Shown here piece by piece: positions 34,018 through 42,700 of a DNA stretch of 49,790 nucleotides (within the stretch, counting starts at the first letter, position 1; every line of letters begins with the position of its first letter). Source of the stretch: Sulfuricella sp. (GTDB lineage: Bacteria > Pseudomonadota > Gammaproteobacteria > Burkholderiales > Sulfuricellaceae). The notes under the pieces were generated by a model, which ran no database searches, was not told where the DNA came from, and saw nothing but the letters and a program-made list of their open reading frames with translations. The translations under genes were made by a program, and so were the position numbers. The stretch spans positions 1-49,790 of the forward strand of contig JAQTMN010000014.1 in assembly GCA_028714315.1 (NCBI GenBank). Direction: 5' to 3'.

Positions 34018-34901
34018 ATTGCGCTCAGACCCATCTGCACAAGGTCGAACTCGAAACCAAGGACTACAAGACCGACGCCAAGCCGTTCTGGTGTCCGGGC
34101 TGCGGCGACCACGGCGTGCTCACCGGCATGTACCGCGCCTTGGCCGAAATCGGCGTCGATCCCAACTACCTCGTGAACATTTCCGGCATCGGCTGCTCTT
34201 CGCGCCTGCCGTATTTCGTCCGTTCCTACAAGATGCACACCCTGCACGGCCGTGCGGGTCCGGTGGCGACCGGCGTGCAGCTGGCTCGTCCCGATCTGGC
34301 CATCCTGGTCAACGGCGGCGACGGCGACGGATTTTCCATCGGCGGCGGCCACATGCCGCACCTGGCGCGCAAGAACATCAACATGACCTACGTGCTGATG
34401 GACAACCGCGTCTACGGCCTGACCAAGGGCCAGGTCTCGCCCACCTCGCAGCGCCAGATGAAGGCCTACACCACGCCTTACGGCGGCGTCGAGGAGCCGC
34501 TCGACCCGGTGCTGTACATGCTGACCTACGGCGCGAGCTTCGTTGCCCAGACGCTGGCCACCAACGTGAAAATGACCGCGCAGCTCATCAAGGAGGGCAT
34601 GGAGCATCGCGGCTTTTCCTTCATCAGCGTGTTGAGCCAATGCCCCACTTTCAACACCATCGACGACGCGAAATCCTTCAAGGGTTCCTCTGAGGAGCTC
34701 CAGGACAATCACGACGTCAGCGACATCGACGCCGCCATGCACGCGGTGAACATGGCGCACAAAAACGGCAAGATCCCGGTCGGCCTGCTCTACCGCCAGG
34801 AACGCCCGACGCTCGACGAGCGCATGGCGGATCTGGTGAAACAGGCCGGCGGCCATCCGGGCTACGACCTGCGCAAGATCATCGACCTCTCCCGTCCATG
34901 A
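34014..34901 (+). CDS. korB: 2-oxoacid:ferredoxin oxidoreductase beta subunit (ThDP-binding)
   Basis: 295 aa. Carries ThDP and a 4Fe-4S cluster: PFWCPGCGDHGVLTG (two Cys), ISGIGCSSRLPYF (third), and the ThDP motif VNGGDGDGFSIGGGHMPHL with MDNRVYGLTKGQVSPTS. A further Cys in SVLSQCPTFN could give the fourth ligand. Family size and features fit 2-oxoglutarate synthase beta subunits (KorB). ATG 34014 overlaps korA; its stop overlaps the start of the next gene by 4 nt, so the three are translated together. Confidence 0.94.
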   Translation: MNCAQTHLHKVELETKDYKTDAKPFWCPGCGDHGVLTGMYRALAEIGVDPNYLVNISGIGCSSRLPYFVRSYKMHTLHGRAGPVATGVQLARPDLAILVNGGDGDGFSIGGGHMPHLARKNINMTYVLMDNRVYGLTKGQVSPTSQRQMKAYTTPYGGVEEPLDPVLYMLTYGASFVAQTLATNVKMTAQLIKEGMEHRGFSFISVLSQCPTFNTIDDAKSFKGSSEELQDNHDVSDIDAAMHAVNMAHKNGKIPVGLLYRQERPTLDERMADLVKQAGGHPGYDLRKIIDLSRP

Positions 34902-35542
34902 CCGACAGCGCCACTCCGGGCGGCGGCACCGTCGAACTGGTGATTGATGGCGTCGCGGTTCGCGCCGAGCCGCACATGACCATCGTCGAGGCGGCCTGGG
35001 CGGGCGGCGTACCGCGCGTCACCGGAGTGGGCTGCCTGGAGGGCGTGTGCGGATCGTGCCGGATCCTGCTGCGGCACGGCCCGGACGTCAGCGTCGCGCT
35101 GGCGTGCGAGACCTTCGCCGAGCAAGGCATCGAAGCGCTGTTCCTGCCCGCGCCGACCGCGGTTCGCCACCAGTACGAGCTGACCGATTTCACCGACGGC
35201 TGGGACATCCAGGCGCGCTTCAAGGAAATCTTCCCGGAAGCCAGCCGCTGCCGCCACTGCCACGGCTGCGTGCGCTCCTGCCCGAAGGGGATCGTGGTGG
35301 AGGAAGGCATCGCGCTGGCGGCGGCGGGCCGCTTCCGCGAAGCCGGCGAGGCTTTTCTCGAATGCGTCATGTGCGAGCTGTGCGACACCGCCTGCCCGGA
35401 ACAGATCGCCCCGGCCCACGTCGGCCTGTTCTGCCGCCGCATCACCGCTTTCTTCCACCTGCGCCCGCCCAACCTGATTCACCGGCTGGAAGAGCTCAGG
35501 CAAGAACCGTTCTCCAGCGCGGGAGAGAAGGAATCGTCGTGA
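34898..35542 (+). CDS. Iron-sulfur protein: 2Fe-2S ferredoxin domain plus two 4Fe-4S motifs (SdhB/FrdB-like)
   Basis: 214 aa. N-terminal plant-type 2Fe-2S domain with Cys46, 51, 54 and 70 (C-X4-C-X2-C-X15-C) in GVGCLEGVCGSC. A helical linker follows, then two 4Fe-4S motifs: Cys118/121/124/128 (CRHCHGCVRSCP) and Cys156/159/162/166 (CVMCELCDTACP). This is the plan of succinate dehydrogenase or fumarate reductase iron-sulfur subunits and of HdrC-like linkers, except that both C-terminal motifs keep all four Cys. It overlaps korB by 4 nt and could carry electrons between KorAB and the flavoprotein or NuoF. No membrane anchor is encoded nearby. A role as a ferredoxin-like hub is inference. Confidence 0.85.
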   Translation: MTDSATPGGGTVELVIDGVAVRAEPHMTIVEAAWAGGVPRVTGVGCLEGVCGSCRILLRHGPDVSVALACETFAEQGIEALFLPAPTAVRHQYELTDFTDGWDIQARFKEIFPEASRCRHCHGCVRSCPKGIVVEEGIALAAAGRFREAGEAFLECVMCELCDTACPEQIAPAHVGLFCRRITAFFHLRPPNLIHRLEELRQEPFSSAGEKESS

Positions 35543-35576
35543 ATAAAAAAATGGCAACCGTTCCCCTCTCCCCTAA

Positions 35577-35692
35577 CCCTCTCCCGCAAGCGGGAGAGGG
35601 GGACGTAGTCTCGCTTCGCGAGTTTCACGTTAACGTAGGTGCGAATTCATTCGCACAGCCAGCATCGATTGTGCGAATGAATTCGCACCTAC
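35577..35692. repeat. Hairpin plus perfect 23-bp inverted repeat between FeS and flavoprotein genes
   Basis: CCCTCTCCCG-CAAG-CGGGAGAGGG (35577-35600) is a perfect 10-bp stem. It is followed by CTCGCTTCGCGAGTTTCACG, the inverted TTAACGTGAAAC unit, and then by a perfect 23-bp inverted repeat starting GTAGGTGCGAATTCATTC (35635-35657) and its complement at 35670-35692. These lie in the 208-bp gap within the kor cluster and could act as mRNA stem-loops between its halves. Confidence 0.85.
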
Positions 35693-35750
35693 AGGCCGGC
35701 CGTCGCTCGTTTGCACCTATGAATATTTCGCGCCGGCCGCATTTCCCCGA

Positions 35751-37343
35751 ATGAAGCGCGGCCTTTCCCTCCAGGCCGCGCTCGCCGCCTATCGTCCCGA
35801 TGCCGAACTGGCGCCGCTGCCGGAGCAGATCGATCCGGACCGGCTGCTGAGCTTTTTCCATCCCGACCACCTGCGCGACAGCGTCACCACCCTCACCGTG
35901 GGGCCGAACGCGGGGGCGCACTGCCAGCGTGAGCTGGCCGATTTGCTCCAGGCGGAAGCGGTGATCGACGAAGTCGATCTGGCCGGCGTCCCGGTCACCG
36001 ACACCGACGTGCTGGTGATCGGCGGCGGCGGCGCGGGCTGCGCGGCCGCCCTCGCCGCCGCCGAACACGGCGCGCGGGTGCTGCTCGCCACCAAGCTGCG
36101 CCTTGGCGACAGCAACACGGTGATGGCCGAAGGCGGCATCCAGGCCGCCATCGAACCGGGCGACAGCGCGCAGAAACACATGCAGGACACCCTGCGCGCC
36201 GGCCATCACGCCGGCGACCCGGCGCTGGTGGCGGCCATGGTCGGCGACGGCCCCGAAGTGATCCACTGGCTGATCCGCCAGGGCATGCAGTTCGACCAGA
36301 CCGACAGCGGCGACCTGCATACGCGCCGGGCGGGCGGCACCAGCGCGCCGCGCATCGTGCATTGCCGCGACTACACCGGGCTCGAAATGATGCGCGTGCT
36401 GCGCGAGGCGGTGGCCCAGCATCGCGGCATCGAAGTGTGGGACCAACACCCCGCCGTCGAGCTGCTGTCCAACGAACGCGGCCAGAAATGCGTGGGCGCG
36501 GTGCTGTCCTCGCTCGCCGACCGGAGCCTGCGCATCGTGCGCACCCGCTCGGTGATCCTCGCCACCGGCGGCCTCGGACGGCTGCACCTGAACGGCTTCC
36601 CTACTTCCAACCATCTCGGCGCCACCGGCGACGGGCTGGTGCTGGCGTACCGGATGGGCGCCCGGCTGTGCGAGCTCGATTCGTTCCAGTACCACCCCAC
36701 CGGGCTGGTCAATCCGCCCTACCTGTCGGGCAAGCTGGTCACCGAAGGCATCCGCGCCGCCGGCGCGCTGCTGCTGAATGCACAGGGACAACGCTTCGTC
36801 GATGAATTGCAGCCGCGCGACATCGTCTGCGCCGCCATCATCCGCGAATGCCGCGAAGGCCGCGGCATCCACCCCGACGTCGGCGGCGTCGGCGTGTGGC
36901 TCGACACTCCACGCCTGGAGCGCAGCCAACCCGGCCTGCTCGAACGGCAGTTCCCCAAGCTGCTGGCGCGCACCCGCGTGGCCGGCATCGACCCGCGCAG
37001 CGAACCGATCCTGGTCTATCCGACCCTGCATTACCAGAACGGCGGCGCCGTGATCGATGTCGATGGCGCCACCACCGTCCCCGGCCTGTATGCGGCGGGC
37101 GAAGTCGCCGGCGGCATCCACGGCCGCAACCGCATCATGGGCAACGCGCTGCTGGAAATCATCGGCTTCGGCCGCCGCGCCGGCATTGCCGCCGCCCTGT
37201 CCGGCCACGACCGCGGCCCGAAGAAAATCACCCTGGAGCACGTCAACCGCGCCCGCCGCGCCCTGGCCCTGGCCGGCCTGCCGCTGGCACGGCGCGCGCC
37301 GCAGGTGCTGCCCCCCTATGCGGCGATGGGGAAAGATTCATGA
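35751..37343 (+). CDS. FAD flavoprotein of the SdhA/FrdA/NadB family with N-terminal extension
   Basis: 530 aa. The first 80 or so residues are an unrecognised extension (SLQAALAAYRPDAELAPLPE...). The FAD motif TDVLVIGGGGAGCAAALAAAEHG follows. The region holding the covalent-FAD His in SdhA/FrdA (RSHT) reads GDSNTVMAEGGIQ, with Asn, so FAD is probably not covalently bound. Substrate-domain landmarks are QYHPTGL, TEGIRAAGALLLN and LHYQNGGAVIDVDGA, and the C-terminus is GLYAAGEVAGGIHGRNRIMGN. It may be a fumarate reductase-like enzyme, an L-aspartate oxidase relative or an electron-transfer flavoprotein. The stop overlaps the NuoF-like start by 4 nt; a 12-codon frame (35719-35754) ends on its own start (ATGA). 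Confidence 0.85.
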   Translation: MKRGLSLQAALAAYRPDAELAPLPEQIDPDRLLSFFHPDHLRDSVTTLTVGPNAGAHCQRELADLLQAEAVIDEVDLAGVPVTDTDVLVIGGGGAGCAAALAAAEHGARVLLATKLRLGDSNTVMAEGGIQAAIEPGDSAQKHMQDTLRAGHHAGDPALVAAMVGDGPEVIHWLIRQGMQFDQTDSGDLHTRRAGGTSAPRIVHCRDYTGLEMMRVLREAVAQHRGIEVWDQHPAVELLSNERGQKCVGAVLSSLADRSLRIVRTRSVILATGGLGRLHLNGFPTSNHLGATGDGLVLAYRMGARLCELDSFQYHPTGLVNPPYLSGKLVTEGIRAAGALLLNAQGQRFVDELQPRDIVCAAIIRECREGRGIHPDVGGVGVWLDTPRLERSQPGLLERQFPKLLARTRVAGIDPRSEPILVYPTLHYQNGGAVIDVDGATTVPGLYAAGEVAGGIHGRNRIMGNALLEIIGFGRRAGIAAALSGHDRGPKKITLEHVNRARRALALAGLPLARRAPQVLPPYAAMGKDS

Positions 37344-38584
37344 GCCGCCTGAACGCCAATCTCCTCCACCCCTGCCAGCGGGTCGGCGACAACCTGGCGC
37401 GCTGGCGCGAGGCTGGCGGCGGCGAAGCGCTGCGCCTCGGCGCGGCTAACCCCGCGGCCATCCTCGCCGCCGTCAAGGACGCCGACCTGCGCGGCCTCGG
37501 CGGCAGCGGCTTCCCGGTCTGGCGCAAGTGGGAGGCGGTGGCGAGCGAAGCGCCGCGCCCCGACAAATACCTGGTGTGCAACGGCAACGAGGACGAGCCC
37601 GGCACCTTCAAGGACCGTCTGCTGCTCGAAGAAACGCCGCACCAGGTGATCGAGGGCGCGCTGCTCGCCGCGCTGGCGGTCGGCGCCAACCGCGTCGTGC
37701 TTTACGTCAACCCCGACCTGACGCGCTCCCTTGCCGCGCTGCAGGCGGCGCTCGCCCGGTGGCACAATACCGAATTCCTGCAACTGGCCGGCGATGCGCT
37801 GGGGCAGGCGATCACGGTGGAATTGGTGCCCAGCTCCGGCCATTACATCGGCGGCGAGGAAACCGCCGCGCTGGAGTGGATCGAAGGCAAGTTCCCGTTC
37901 CCGCGCGGCAAGCCGCCCTACCCGGCGCAATACGGCGTGCACGGCTGCCCGACCCTGATCAACAACGTCGAAACCCTGGCCAACATCCCCGCCATCGTGC
38001 GCCACGGCGCGGACTGGTTCCGCGCCCAAAGCACCGGGCGCGGCACCGGCAGCAAGCTCTATTCCCTCAGCGGCGACGTGCTGCACCCCGGCGTGTACGA
38101 ACTGCCGATGGGCACCACCCTGGGCGACCTGATTTTCGTCCATGGCGGCGGATTGCTCTCCGGCAAGCCGCTCAAGGCGGTATTCACCGGCGGCCCGTCC
38201 AACACCCTGCTGACTCCGGCCGACCTGGACGTCAGCCTCGACTTCGACTCCCTGCGCGAACGCGGCGCCGCCCTGGGCACCGGCGCCATGATCGTGGTGT
38301 CGGAAGGCACCGGCATGGTCAAGCGCGTCGCCGAATACGCGCGCTTCTTCGCCCACTCCTCCTGCGGCCAATGCATCTCCTGCAAGACCGGCACCGCCAC
38401 CATCAGCCGCCTGCTCGACCGCATCGACACCGGGCGCGGCACCGCGGCCGACCTGGCCACCCTGGAAAGCCTCTGCCGCATGCTTCCCGGCACCGGCCGC
38501 TGCCATCTGGTCAACGGCGTGGCGCAACTGCTCGACAGCTCGTTCCGGCATTTTCGACAGGAATATCGGCAGGCGTTGAAGTAA
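37340..38584 (+). CDS. NuoF-like NADH/FMN-binding and 4Fe-4S protein
   Basis: 414 aa. Equivalent to the flavin subunit of complex I and of soluble bifurcating enzymes. Landmarks: GLGGSGFPVWRKW (FMN/NADH region), NGNEDEPGTFKDR (NADH region), SGHYIGGEETAALEWIEGK (FMN), and a C-terminal 4Fe-4S motif with SSCGQCISCKTGT plus a distal Cys (LCRMLPGTGRCHL). It lacks the extra ferredoxin domain of HydB-type proteins and has no NuoE neighbour. It starts at ATG 37340, inside the end of the flavoprotein gene. Likely an NAD(P)H electron port for the kor/flavoprotein assembly; the coenzyme preference is not read from sequence. Confidence 0.9.
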   Translation: MSRLNANLLHPCQRVGDNLARWREAGGGEALRLGAANPAAILAAVKDADLRGLGGSGFPVWRKWEAVASEAPRPDKYLVCNGNEDEPGTFKDRLLLEETPHQVIEGALLAALAVGANRVVLYVNPDLTRSLAALQAALARWHNTEFLQLAGDALGQAITVELVPSSGHYIGGEETAALEWIEGKFPFPRGKPPYPAQYGVHGCPTLINNVETLANIPAIVRHGADWFRAQSTGRGTGSKLYSLSGDVLHPGVYELPMGTTLGDLIFVHGGGLLSGKPLKAVFTGGPSNTLLTPADLDVSLDFDSLRERGAALGTGAMIVVSEGTGMVKRVAEYARFFAHSSCGQCISCKTGTATISRLLDRIDTGRGTAADLATLESLCRMLPGTGRCHLVNGVAQLLDSSFRHFRQEYRQALK

Positions 38585-38662
38585 TCCACCTCCCAACATT
38601 CGATGGCGGCGAGATTCTTCAACGTCTTGACCAAACTCGATTTTCCGTATAAAAAACAAAAT

Positions 38663-39640
38663 ATGGAAAATACACGGAAAAATATCGGCCTGATCGACAT
38701 TGGAAACGATGCGCGGCGGCAATTCATCGATGCACAATCCGTGTTCACGGCCTGGGAAGGTGCCAGCAGAAGTGCGGCGGACGTGCGCGGCGGCATGTAC
38801 TGGAAGCATCAGGGGAAGACGGACTACCTCATCAGGACATCGCCGGATAATACCCAAAAAAGCCTCGGACCGAGGTCCGACGAAACCACGGCCATCCACG
38901 AAAAGTTCATCGCCCGGAAGGCGACGGCGGAAGCGCGAGTAGCGCAGCTCGCGGCGGAGCTTACCCGCCACCAGCGAATGAATCGGGCCTTGTTCGTCGG
39001 GCGCGCTCCGCAAATGCTGGTGGACATCCTGAACACGCTGTCGCGTGCCGGGATTTCGGAACATTTCACGGTCGTAGGGACCCATGCGCTATACGCTTAC
39101 GAGGCTGCGGCTGGCGTTCGTATCGGGAGTTCCGACGCTTTGGCGACCCAGGATGTGGATTTATTATGGGATACGCGCAAGAGAGTCGTTTTTGCGACCC
39201 AGATGAAGGTGCTTGGTTCATCCATGCTGGGATTGCTGCGGAAAGTCGATTCCACCTTTGAAATTCGGCAGGATCAGCGTTACACGGCGGTCAACGGCAA
39301 AGGCTTCGAAGTCGATATCATCCGCCGCGAAGCGTCTGAAGGCGATCCGCACCCGTTGCGCCTGACCGACCACGAGGACGACATCTGGGCCATTCAAGCA
39401 AAGAGGGCGGGAGCTCTTCTCAGCGGCCCGCGTTTTTCCAGCATGATCGTGTCATCCTCCGGCTATATGGCGAGAATTGAAACGATCTCGCCGCTGACGT
39501 TCGTCAAGTTCAAGCGATGGATGGCCGCCCAGCCCGACCGCGACTCCATGAAGACTTCGCGGGACGGTCTCCAGGCGGATATCGTTCAACAACTGATCGA
39601 CGAGTATTTGCCGCATCTTGGGCAAGGCGACGGTATATAA
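38663..39640 (+). CDS. GSU2403 family nucleotidyltransferase-fold protein
   Basis: 325 aa from ATG 38663 (ATG 38603 would add 20 residues). It matches the GSU2403/NTP_transf_8 type: N-terminal helical region with GGMYWKHQGKTDYLIRT and KSLGPRSDETTAIHEKF, then the transferase core FTVVGTHALYAYEAAAGVR and TQDVDLLWDTRK with acidic residues. The C-terminal part has AKRAGALLSGPRFSSMIV. Family members are near mobile or defence genes in some genomes; the function is not established. Near the start a possible -10 (TATAAA 38648-38653, with TTGACC 15 bp before) would put the transcript start only a few bases before the ATG, and there is no ribosome site, so the mRNA may be leaderless. It appears to be a stand-alone gene. 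Confidence 0.82.
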   Translation: MENTRKNIGLIDIGNDARRQFIDAQSVFTAWEGASRSAADVRGGMYWKHQGKTDYLIRTSPDNTQKSLGPRSDETTAIHEKFIARKATAEARVAQLAAELTRHQRMNRALFVGRAPQMLVDILNTLSRAGISEHFTVVGTHALYAYEAAAGVRIGSSDALATQDVDLLWDTRKRVVFATQMKVLGSSMLGLLRKVDSTFEIRQDQRYTAVNGKGFEVDIIRREASEGDPHPLRLTDHEDDIWAIQAKRAGALLSGPRFSSMIVSSSGYMARIETISPLTFVKFKRWMAAQPDRDSMKTSRDGLQADIVQQLIDEYLPHLGQGDGI

Positions 39641-39660
39641 CGCGTAAGCCAGACTCCATC

Positions 39661-39688
39661 TTGATTCGTATAGCCACACTCCCATAAT
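39661..39688 (+). promoter_or_regulatory. Candidate sigma-70 promoter for the GGDEF-EAL-CZB gene
   Basis: TTGATT (39661-39666) and CATAAT (39683-39688) are 16 bp apart, 56 bp before the ATG at 39745, which has GAGG 4 nt upstream. Confidence 0.45.
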
Positions 39689-39744
39689 TGCCTTTCCAAT
39701 ACCTCTTCAGTAAGATGTTCCCCACGAGCACATAACGAGGATCG

Positions 39745-42700
39745 ATGGGCCGCCGCCCTGGCGAACCCATAAAAAACATGCCTGATCTTCTGCATCTCGT
39801 TTTCTCTGCCCCCGACAGCAGCCTGTTGTATGCGGGACATTACGATCCGTTGCTGGTCGTGCTTTCCGTCGGCATCGCGATATTCGCTTCGCATGCGTCC
39901 TTCATGGTATCCCAGCACGTTGCCGCCGGCGGCGCGGCGATGACCAGGTACGGGTGGACCCTGGTGGGCGGATTCTGCATGGGCGCCGGCGTGTGGGCGA
40001 TGCATTTCACCGGCATGCTGGCGTTCAGCCTGCCTTGCGCCACCACCTACGACCCCGTCGTCACGCTGTTGTCGATGATCCCCGGCGTCCTGGCGAGCAC
40101 GCTCGCGGTGTGGATCGTCAGCCGTCGGGAAATTTCCTTCGCCCGCCTGGCGAGCGGCGGCCTGCTCCTCGGCGCGGGGATCGGCACCATGCACTACACG
40201 GGCATGGCGGCATATCGCATGAACGGCCTGATCCGCTACGACCTCAAGCTGTTTTTGCTGTCCCTTCTGGCGGCCGTGGTCCTGGCGACCCTGGCCCTCT
40301 GGATCAAGTTCCAACTGCAATCGTGGCAGGCGCGGTGGCGCGCTTTCGCCCCGGCCGTCGGCGCGGTCGTCATGGGCCTGGCGGTTTCGGCGATGCACTA
40401 CACCGCCATGACGGCGGCTTATTTCATCCGCGACGGGGATGCCTCCCTGCCGGAATCCCAGCTTGCCCCGGCGTTCATCGCCTCGGTGGTCCTGGTCATC
40501 ACCAGCGCGATCATCCTGATCACCCTAATCGCCATTTTCCTGGCCAGGCCGTCGGTCTTTTCCTTCGCCAGGATCTACCGGCCGGTCGGCGTCCTGATCC
40601 TGGGATGGGGTGCCGTGGCCTGGATGGGCGCGGGCTATTACGGCGCCCACCTGGCCGACCGGACCTACCGGGATGAACTGGCGCAAGCGCACCGAAGCAT
40701 GGACAGCGTCGGCGGCAATATCAGGGGTGCCCTCGCGACCTTGCGGGGCGTTCCCGAAGTCCTTGCCCACGAGGAAACGCTGCGCAAGGAGCTGGCGCGC
40801 TTCGGGCCGACACGGTCGCCGCTGGAAATCTCCGAACGTCGGCGCTTGTGGACGGACGACGCGGCGCTTTCCCGGCTGAATGCCTACCTCGCCATCATGG
40901 CTGGCGGATTCAACGCCGAAGCGGTATGGGTCGTCAACGCGGCGGGCGACTGCATCGCCGCCAGCAATGCAAGCACGCCAGGCAGCTTCGTCGGCACCAA
41001 CTACGACGACCGCCAGTATTTCCGTCAGGCTCGCGCGGGAGGGCAAAGCCACCAATATGCAATCGGCCGCGTGAGCAAGGCCCCCGGCCTGTTCTACTCC
41101 TATCCCGTATTCCTTCAGGGGCAGTTCGCCGGCGCGGTGGTGGCCAAGCGCGACATCGCCGGCTTCCTGCCCTGGATCAAACCGGCCAACGGCTTCATCG
41201 CCGATGCCAACGGCGTCATCGTCCTGGCTTTGGACAGGAATCTCGAATACCAGACCTTGCCGGGCGCCACCGTCATGGCGCTTCCGGAGCAGGAAAGAAC
41301 GCAGCGCTACCAGCGGGGCGACTTCAAGCCGCTTTCGATCGGCGCATGGAAAGACCACGGATTCGACGGCGTGGTGCGCTTCGGGCGCGACCCGCTGCCG
41401 CTGGCGCTGCTCTCCCAGCCCATCGCGGAGGGCGACATCAGGATATACGTGGCCCGTCCGCTTCCCGCCCTGGTGCGCATCGAAGACGAAAGGCCCTGGA
41501 TATTCCTGCTGGTCTTTATCGCCGGCGGCATGCTCATCGTCGCCGTGGCCGCCCTGACCCTCAATGTCCGGGCAACCCGCCAGGCCAAGGAGGCGGCGGA
41601 GGACGCCCTGGTCCACCTCAAGGAACACGAGCTGCAGCTGCAACACATCGCGAATTACGATGCCCTGACCGGCCTGCCCAACCGGCGGCTGCTGGCCGAC
41701 CGCCTGAACCAGGCCATGGCGCAGGCGATGCGCGAGGGCCATCTGATGGCCGTCTGCTACCTCGACCTGGACGGCTTCAAGCCGGTAAACGATGAGCTGG
41801 GCCACGAATACGGCGACCACTTGCTGATCGAAGTCGCCCGGCGCCTGGAGAACTGCGTGCGCGCCGGCGATACCGTGGCGCGCCTGGGCGGCGACGAGTT
41901 CGTGCTGGTGCTGACCGATTTCACCGGCATCGAGACATGCCACCAGATATTGCAGCGGGTGCTGAACGCGGTGTCCGCCCCGTTCACGCTCGAGGATTGC
42001 GGCGTCGCGCTCTCCGCCAGCATCGGCGCAAGCCTGTACCCCGACGACCGCGTCGATCCGGACACCTTGCTGCGTCATGCCGATCAGGCCATGTACATCG
42101 CCAAGGAAAACGGCAGAAACCGCTATCACCTGTTCGATCCCGAACTGGACCGGCAGGCGCGCGCCCACCGCGAATCGCTCGGACGGCTGGCCGAGGCGCT
42201 GGAAAACCGGGAATTCGTCCTCCATTACCAGCCCCAGGTCAACATGAAGAGCGGCGAACTGTTGGGCGCCGAGGCTCTGATCCGCTGGAACCATCCGGAG
42301 AAGGGACTGCTGGCGCCGGCCGCGTTTCTCGACGTCCTAAGCGGCTCGCCGCTGGAAATCGCCGTCGGCGAGTGGGTCATCGAAACCGCCCTGAGCCAGG
42401 CGGAGGCCTGGCGGACGGCCGGCCTGCGCCTGCCGGTCAGCGTCAACGTCTCATCGGAACAGCTGATGAATGCCGGCTTCTCCGACTGGCTGGCCCAGTC
42501 CCTGGCGCGCCACCCCGGCATTGGCAGCGCGGACCTGGAACTGGAAGTGCTGGAATCGAGCGCCATCGAGGATATCGGCCGCACCGAGGAAATCATCGAC
42601 GCCTGCCGCCTGCTCGGGGTGCGCTTCGCCCTGGACGATTTCGGCACCGGCTATTCCTCGCTCACGCATTTCCGCCGGCTGGGCATCGACACGCTCAAGA

